A stretch of 64,000 nucleotides of DNA, from assembly GCF_024181725.1 (NCBI RefSeq), contig NZ_CP028908.1, positions 4,701,501-4,765,500 of the forward strand. Direction: 5' to 3'. The notes beneath the pieces are model-generated. The model had not been told where the DNA came from. It did not search any database and was given only the letters and a program-made list of their open reading frames with translations. A program made the translations under genes and the position numbers. Origin of the DNA: Bradyrhizobium sp. WD16. Lineage in GTDB: Bacteria; Pseudomonadota; Alphaproteobacteria; Rhizobiales; Xanthobacteraceae. Shown one piece after another: positions 60,093 through 64,000 of this stretch (position 1 is its first letter; each line of letters begins with the position of its first letter).

Positions 60093-60713
60093 TCATAGCG
60101 TCCCGTCCGGGACGCCGAGATCGAGGGAGATATCCTTTTCGGTAAAGCCGAACTGCCGTTGCAGGCGCAGGATCTCCTCGGCTTGAGCGAAAAGCGCTGT
60201 TCCTACGTTCTCGATCTGCGTGTCGGTAAGCCGGCCGCCCTCCATTCGGCGCACCGCCTGTCGTTCCAGCACCTCATGAAGCAGCTTCACGAGGGTGAGC
60301 ACGAGCCGGACAAGGCCGTGGGCCGGCGACGCGCCATCGGCGTCGCGGCGAACGTCGGGACCCTGCGGCGGACCGCCGGCGACGCCCCCAAGGATGACGT
60401 CGTGGGATCCGTTGTCGCGCAGAGCGGAGGACGTTTCTGATGACGGCGATGGCGGTGGTGGTGAGGCAGGCCCTGCGGGGGTCTGCGGCCGCACCGCCGG
60501 CACGGACGGACGCCCCTCCGGCCAGATCGTATCGACCGAGCCCAAGAGCAGCCGTAGGTCGAGGAATAACAGGTCGACATCCGCCAACCCGATCGTCACA
60601 TTACCTTGCACCGACACGCCACGATGGAGAATCCGGTCAAGCGCTTCTGCCAGCGGGAGGTGGTTTTGCCGCGACGGCGCCAGGCTGGTGCGGCTGGCCT
60701 CAGGCACTGGCAT
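60093..60713 (-). CDS. gvpK: Fused GvpA/S-type and GvpK protein
   Basis: The 206-residue protein has two gas-vesicle domains. Residues about 18-65 are a GvpA/GvpS core (LPLAEALDRILHRGVSVQGN, IGLADVDLLFLDLRLLLGSV). A proline/serine-rich linker follows (about 70-95), and residues about 125-206 are GvpK (GLVRLVLTLVKLLHEVLERQ, RLTDTQIENVGTALFAQAEE, FGFTEKDISLDLG). In most clusters these are separate genes. The frame is continuous, so the fusion is real in this sequence. The start overlaps gvpG. Confidence 0.85.
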   Translation of the reverse strand: MPVPEASRTSLAPSRQNHLPLAEALDRILHRGVSVQGNVTIGLADVDLLFLDLRLLLGSVDTIWPEGRPSVPAVRPQTPAGPASPPPPSPSSETSSALRDNGSHDVILGGVAGGPPQGPDVRRDADGASPAHGLVRLVLTLVKLLHEVLERQAVRRMEGGRLTDTQIENVGTALFAQAEEILRLQRQFGFTEKDISLDLGVPDGTL

Positions 60714-60963
60714 CGCCCCTGCCCTCCGAGGCCCCAGCCTTCGAATGCAGACGGTCGAGACGGTCCAGCAACGTCTGTTCACGCGCGTCGAACTCCGCCT
60801 CGGTGATCGCGCCGCTGTCGAGCGCGTGGTGGAGCGCGGACAAGTCAGCCATGATCGCCCGTTCGTTAGCCTCCGTCTCTTTCTGAACCGCCTCGTACAC
60901 CTTCTCCAGAACGAAGAACAGGCCGCGAACCGGCGCCGCCAACAGACTGTCGATGATGATCAT
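60700..60963 (-). CDS. gvpG: Gas-vesicle protein GvpG
   Basis: The 87-residue protein has the GvpG pattern: LLAAPVRGLFFVLEKVYEAV at the N-terminus and a charged helical remainder (ADLSALHHALDSGAITEAEF, DAREQTLLDRLDRL). It has a GGAG ribosome site and overlaps the next gene by 14 bp. A truncated second copy of the N-terminus lies immediately upstream. Confidence 0.85.
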   Translation of the reverse strand: MIIIDSLLAAPVRGLFFVLEKVYEAVQKETEANERAIMADLSALHHALDSGAITEAEFDAREQTLLDRLDRLHSKAGASEGRGDASA

Positions 60964-61020
60964 GATCTTGTTCTCCGCCTATCGGTGGCGCTGACGGTTG
61001 ATGTCTCGGTCGCGCGGTTC

Positions 61021-61114
61021 GCGTCGTACTGGAATGCCTGATGGTCAGGATCGTTCTCAGAACGGAGACGACCCCGCGCAGGGGCACCGCCAACAAATCG
61101 TCGATGAGGAACAT
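61021..61114 (-). pseudogene. Truncated N-terminal copy of gvpG
   Basis: An ATG at 61114 starts MFLIDDLLAVPLRGVVSVLR, strongly resembling the first 20 residues of GvpG just downstream (MIIIDSLLAAPVRGLFFVLE). After about 25 residues the frame loses resemblance and runs on into the gvpG start region. This looks like a partial tandem duplication or a decayed second gvpG. Confidence 0.55.
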
Positions 61115-61171
61115 CCGGTCTTTCTCCGCGATGGCCGTTGGCTTGCACGCGTGCGAGAGCCGGGACATCAG

Positions 61172-61909
61172 CTATCCGCCTCGAGGATCGAATTGCACGA
61201 AATTGTACGGCGGCCAGGGACCGCCAAGTTTGAAGGCGATATCGTCGTCGATCTGCGCCGCCGAAGCATGGATGGCGGCTTCGAATTGATCGAGGCCCGA
61301 CCGGTCGACCAGCACCGCGAGATTTGCGATCTCCTTTTCGCCCCGAACCGGCAGGGTGATCACTTCGGCGCAACAGGCGCCGACGACGGCCAGGACCTGC
61401 GCGGTGCGTGCTTCACGGTAATTGCGCATGGCCTCGTCAAGCATCTGGCCAAGGCGAATCCGGTCGTCGTAGGAAGGAGTCCGGCGACCATTGAACGTTC
61501 GCTCGCGCGCTGCCCGCAGCGCCGGCGTCCGTTCAACCAGATAGGCGATCGGGTCCGCGACCTCGAGGCCAAGGCGCAAGCTCATTTCGACTGCACCGGC
61601 AATCCGGTGTAACTGTCCCTCGAGCACATCGCGATGGTCATCCAGGAAGGCGCGAAGCTCGTCCTCCGACTCGGCCACGGTGCCGAATGCCATCGGCAAC
61701 AGGTCGTTCTGTGTGTAGAGGGCGGTGAGCACGCGCTGGCTGGCGGCGATGTGCCGGCGCTCAGCCCGCACTGTCGCGAGCGAACACTCGCTGACGATCG
61801 CGCAAACCGAGCCCGCGTCGAGCCTGTAGGCCGGCTGATCGAGGACGCCCTGTAGCGCGGGCAGCTCGCCCACGCTGGCACTTCCGACTGCATAAACGTA
61901 AAGGCCCAT
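61172..61909 (-). CDS. gvpF: Gas-vesicle protein GvpF/GvpL family
   Basis: The 245-residue protein has the GvpF/L pattern: MGLYVYAVG at the start, CAIVSECSLATVRAERRHIA, LPMAFGTVAESEDELRAFL, and DRSGLDQFEAAIHASAA before a C-terminal GPWPPYNFVQFD. GvpF/L proteins are minor accessory components required for vesicle formation. It is one of a leftward series; no second F/L gene is in the window. Confidence 0.87.
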   Translation of the reverse strand: MGLYVYAVGSASVGELPALQGVLDQPAYRLDAGSVCAIVSECSLATVRAERRHIAASQRVLTALYTQNDLLPMAFGTVAESEDELRAFLDDHRDVLEGQLHRIAGAVEMSLRLGLEVADPIAYLVERTPALRAARERTFNGRRTPSYDDRIRLGQMLDEAMRNYREARTAQVLAVVGACCAEVITLPVRGEKEIANLAVLVDRSGLDQFEAAIHASAAQIDDDIAFKLGGPWPPYNFVQFDPRGG

Positions 61910-61955
61910 CTCACAATCTCCCTCCGCCTCGGTCTCCGCCTAAAGGTCTCGCGGT

Positions 61956-62033
61956 CCAGTGCGGCGTCTCGTCATTTGCCGACGCCTTTGCGGCAGGTCG
62001 CTGCAGGCAATCGCGAGACATAAGCCGCACCAG
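61956..62033. repeat. Hairpin repeat C3 (degenerate)
   Basis: Homologous to C1 and C2, with ends CCAG in place of CTAG and some arm mismatches. A decayed 13-bp spacer (CTGTCTGATATTG) joins it to repeat B5, keeping the same C-spacer-partner order. Confidence 0.75.
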
Positions 62034-62046
62034 CTGTCTGATATTG

Positions 62047-62153
62047 CTCGGGTCCCTTGTGTCTCCGAATGACTGTGCCTCAAAATGACGGTGTCTCCGA
62101 ATGACCGGCCGGGCGTGCGGAAAATCCAGCGGTCATTCGGATACGGAACAGCA
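62047..62153. repeat. Hairpin repeat B5 (degenerate, partly duplicated)
   Basis: Contains GTGTCTCCGAATGAC twice (62059 and 62091) and a right arm GGTCATTCGGATACGGAACA. It is clearly B-related but rearranged; the terminal CTAG is lost. Confidence 0.6.
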
Positions 62154-62201
62154 GTGCCCGTTTTCCGAAGTTCGTAAATCAGTGCAGCGCCCTGTCGCCC
62201 G

Positions 62202-62591
62202 TCAGCCCTCGCCCGGAGCGAGATGGCTGTAGGATCGGACGGTAAGGTCGAGTTCGAGTTCAATCGAGTACTCCTCCCGTTCGAGAACCTCCTGCGTCAG
62301 CGGCAGGCCGAGCATCTTCATTTCGAGGTTCGGCACCAGGACCTCCGCTTCCGCGGACCATCCCTCAGCGCCATGGTCAAGAGGGGCGATCTTGGTGATG
62401 CGGATCTCGCGGGCCCCCAGCTCTGTCGCAAGAAACTGCTGCACGGCAGCGCGTGCGGCGGAGACCTTGCCGAATGCCGCCGGTGCGGGCATCGGCATCG
62501 GCGCCGGCGATGGTAGTGGCGGAGCCGTTTCCACAGTTGCCGTCCTCTTATGTTGCTTTGCTTGTTCGGTGTGTTCGTTCTTCGGCAGCAT
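62202..62591 (-). CDS. gvpO: Gas-vesicle protein GvpO-like
   Basis: The 129-residue protein has a proline-rich N-terminus and a C-terminal domain ARAAVQQFLATELGAREIRI, then WSAEAEVLVPNLEMKMLGLP and ELELDLTVRSYSHL, in the GvpO pattern (helix, then beta strands with a WxAEAEVL-type block). The ATG at 62591 has GAGGGAG upstream. GvpO is a regulator or assembly factor in other bacteria. Confidence 0.75.
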   Translation of the reverse strand: MLPKNEHTEQAKQHKRTATVETAPPLPSPAPMPMPAPAAFGKVSAARAAVQQFLATELGAREIRITKIAPLDHGAEGWSAEAEVLVPNLEMKMLGLPLTQEVLEREEYSIELELDLTVRSYSHLAPGEG

Positions 62592-62711
62592 TCGATCTAT
62601 CTCCCTCAATCGAGCGGCTCGGCTGGACGCCCATCGCCCGAGGAACCGCAAACGGTCGAAGCAATAATGCGCTGCGCCTAACCTCAGGTCTCCTCGGACG
62701 CCGTGCAGACC

Positions 62712-63041
62712 TCAGTAGGAAATCCGGAACGTTCGCTTGGCCGGATGTCGTCCGACAGGTGACCTATGTGGCGCTTCGAGCGCATGCGCGCGCGGCGCAG
62801 TGCCGTTCAGGTTCGCAAGAGTGTCGGCGATTTCGGCGTCGATCTCGCGAAAGCGTTCTCTGATGACGTCGACACGATCGCGCGCGGTTCGCATTTCCTG
62901 GGTTCGCCGCGCGCGCTCGAGCTCGAGAAAGCTGATGCGAAGATAGGCTTTGTGGGCGGGAATTTGGGTATCGGAGCGCCCCGTCAGCGTTCGTAGATTG
63001 GCAAGCCCCCTGGACGGCCTTGTATGAACCGACATCGTCAT
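62712..63041 (-). CDS. Small coiled-coil protein in the gas-vesicle cluster
   Basis: The 109-residue protein has a basic N-terminus (MTMSVHTRPSRGLANLRTLT) and a coiled-coil core (YLRISFLELERARRTQEMRT then ARDRVDVIRERFREIDAEIA). The start overlaps the gvpN stop by ATGA, with a GGAGGAAA site, so it is translationally coupled to gvpN. The family is not recognised; some gas-vesicle clusters contain such helical accessory proteins. Confidence 0.65.
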   Translation of the reverse strand: MTMSVHTRPSRGLANLRTLTGRSDTQIPAHKAYLRISFLELERARRTQEMRTARDRVDVIRERFREIDAEIADTLANLNGTAPRAHALEAPHRSPVGRHPAKRTFRISY

Positions 63042-64000
63042 TTTCCTCCTTTGGATCGCAGCGCCGCGCGGCGGTCCGGGCGCTGGTCCGGCGTCGCCGG
63101 TGTCGTGGCATCGACATCGCTCGTTTCGAAGCGGCGGAGGAGAAGGTCGACGAAAGCAGACGCGCCTGCGGTATCGCGGCCACCCTTGAGCGCCGCAGGC
63201 CTCAGGATGTCCCGGCACGCCGAGCGGAAGATGGGGTTGTGTCCGCTGGCTTCGCCGCCGCGAGCGGCGAGGACGCGAGCAAGAGCGATCGACGCCCGCA
63301 AGGTCGGATAATGGGGGTCGGGCCCCTCGGTACGGCACCGTCTGACCAGGTCGACCACCCGCTCGGCACGGCTCCTGTCGATCCCGGACTTGCTGACCGT
63401 GATCGCAATCTCCGTGTCGCGGTCGTAATGATCAAGATAGAGTGTAATCATGCGATCGAGCAGCGCGTCCTGAGTGCTGTAAACGCCGGCATACTCCGAC
63501 GGGTTCGAGGTGAAGATCGCGCGAAAATGCGGATGGACGTTAACGTAACCTTCTCCACGACCGTGCAGTCCGGGGACGTTGAGAACCCCCTCGGACAAGA
63601 TGCTCAAGAAGGGATTGTTCGCTTCCGGCTTGCTTCGATTGAATTCGTCATAAATGATCGAGTGGCCGAGCCGGCAGGCCGTTGTGATCCGGTTGTCGAT
63701 CCAGAGCGGCTGCCCGTGCTCTTCCAGCTTGATCACCGAGGAGATGTAGTTGTCGACCACGCGTGACTTGCGATAGCCGCTCTCGCGCCCGATCAGATCC
63801 GAACTGCCGAACTCGTGGTCGCCATGGAGCAGGATGGCCGGTCGACCAAGCTGAGCGGCGACATGGAAGGCGAGAGTCGTCTTCCCCGTACCCGCAGGCC
63901 CGGAAAAATGGACGGCGTAGCCCGCCTCGAGATAGGCCAGTGCCCGTTCGGTGAGATCCTGAACCGCCGGAGAGGTCACGAACGCATTGCTCGGACCCAA
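63038..64000 (-). CDS. gvpN: Gas-vesicle AAA ATPase GvpN, 5' end outside window
   Basis: About 320 residues of a MoxR-like AAA ATPase are visible, with P-loop HFSGPAGTGKTTLAFHVA near the visible N-terminus, then GDHEFGSSDLIGRESGYR and SIIYDEFNRSKPEANNPFL (Walker B region), all matching GvpN. The frame is open at the right edge, so the true start lies outside. The last residues are basic. GvpN remodels or loads vesicle shell components using ATP. Confidence 0.92.
   Translation of the reverse strand: MGPSNAFVTSPAVQDLTERALAYLEAGYAVHFSGPAGTGKTTLAFHVAAQLGRPAILLHGDHEFGSSDLIGRESGYRKSRVVDNYISSVIKLEEHGQPLWIDNRITTACRLGHSIIYDEFNRSKPEANNPFLSILSEGVLNVPGLHGRGEGYVNVHPHFRAIFTSNPSEYAGVYSTQDALLDRMITLYLDHYDRDTEIAITVSKSGIDRSRAERVVDLVRRCRTEGPDPHYPTLRASIALARVLAARGGEASGHNPIFRSACRDILRPAALKGGRDTAGASAFVDLLLRRFETSDVDATTPATPDQRPDRRAALRSKGGK

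Larger units (their letters stand above)
61910..62201. other. Gap within the gas-vesicle cluster holding repeats C3 and B5
   Basis: No gene. A degenerate C-spacer-B repeat pair fills this interval, separating gvpO from gvpF. A CAGTGCCCG/TTTCCGAAGTTCGT fragment shared with 21561-21584 follows at 62152-62175. Confidence 0.6.

Overview
The window is a high-GC alphaproteobacterial chromosome segment. The best fit is Bradyrhizobium or a close relative in the Nitrobacteraceae. The argument rests on gene content: a nitrate-assimilation block of nasTS, nrtABC, single-domain haemoglobin, flavoprotein and nasC arranged as in Bradyrhizobium, a dacC-like/tmk/holB/metG/tatD core block, type-2 argC, and a gas-vesicle cluster of the kind known from photosynthetic bradyrhizobia. 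No rRNA or species marker is present, so the genus is an inference.

Layout. 1-363: 5' part of rimO (minus strand). 975-10926: nitrate assimilation, with a two-gene nitrate sensor/antiterminator (NasS/NasT), a leader carrying a sigma-54-like promoter, an ANTAR-type hexaloop hairpin and an intrinsic terminator, then the ABC nitrate importer, a haemoglobin, a flavoprotein, a tiny membrane protein and the nitrate reductase. 10968-13530: 5-oxoprolinase pxpBCA. 13677-16407: small metabolic and regulatory genes (RraA-like, cupin, PilZ, DUF2239, GIY-YIG). 16467-18125: hairpin repeats, one split by an intact IS256-family element. 18146-21840: scarred island around tRNA-Ser(UGA), with broken tyrosine and serine recombinases, a glycosyltransferase-like cargo gene, a P-loop kinase and an IS3 remnant. 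22003-35063: mostly core genes.

35449-39806: a lower-GC insertion with a 974-residue protein joining an HsdR-like nuclease domain, a P-loop NTPase and two cold-shock domains, plus a GIY-YIG protein. 40360-45072: TRAP transporter with an acyl-CoA ligase. 46291-51674: a probable multi-effector defence cluster encoding a PD-(D/E)XK nuclease, a protein with a HEPN-type motif, a SIR2-domain protein and a KAP-like NTPase, followed by a convergent MltR-like gene. 51797-53074: intact IS3-family element. 53217-56179: transglycosylase, DUF2167 remnant, di-haem peroxidase, TPR-like protein. 56404-64000: gas-vesicle accessory cluster read leftward, ending in a CDC48-type AAA ATPase. The structural gvpA is not in the window and may lie beyond its right edge.

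A recurring theme is a set of about 75-bp palindromic repeats (called A, B, C and D here) whose ends are the tetranucleotide CTAG. They occur in pairs joined by conserved 13-bp spacers, and in several places their terminal CTAG supplies the TAG stop codon of the neighbouring gene. All calls come from reading the sequence; no database search was possible.
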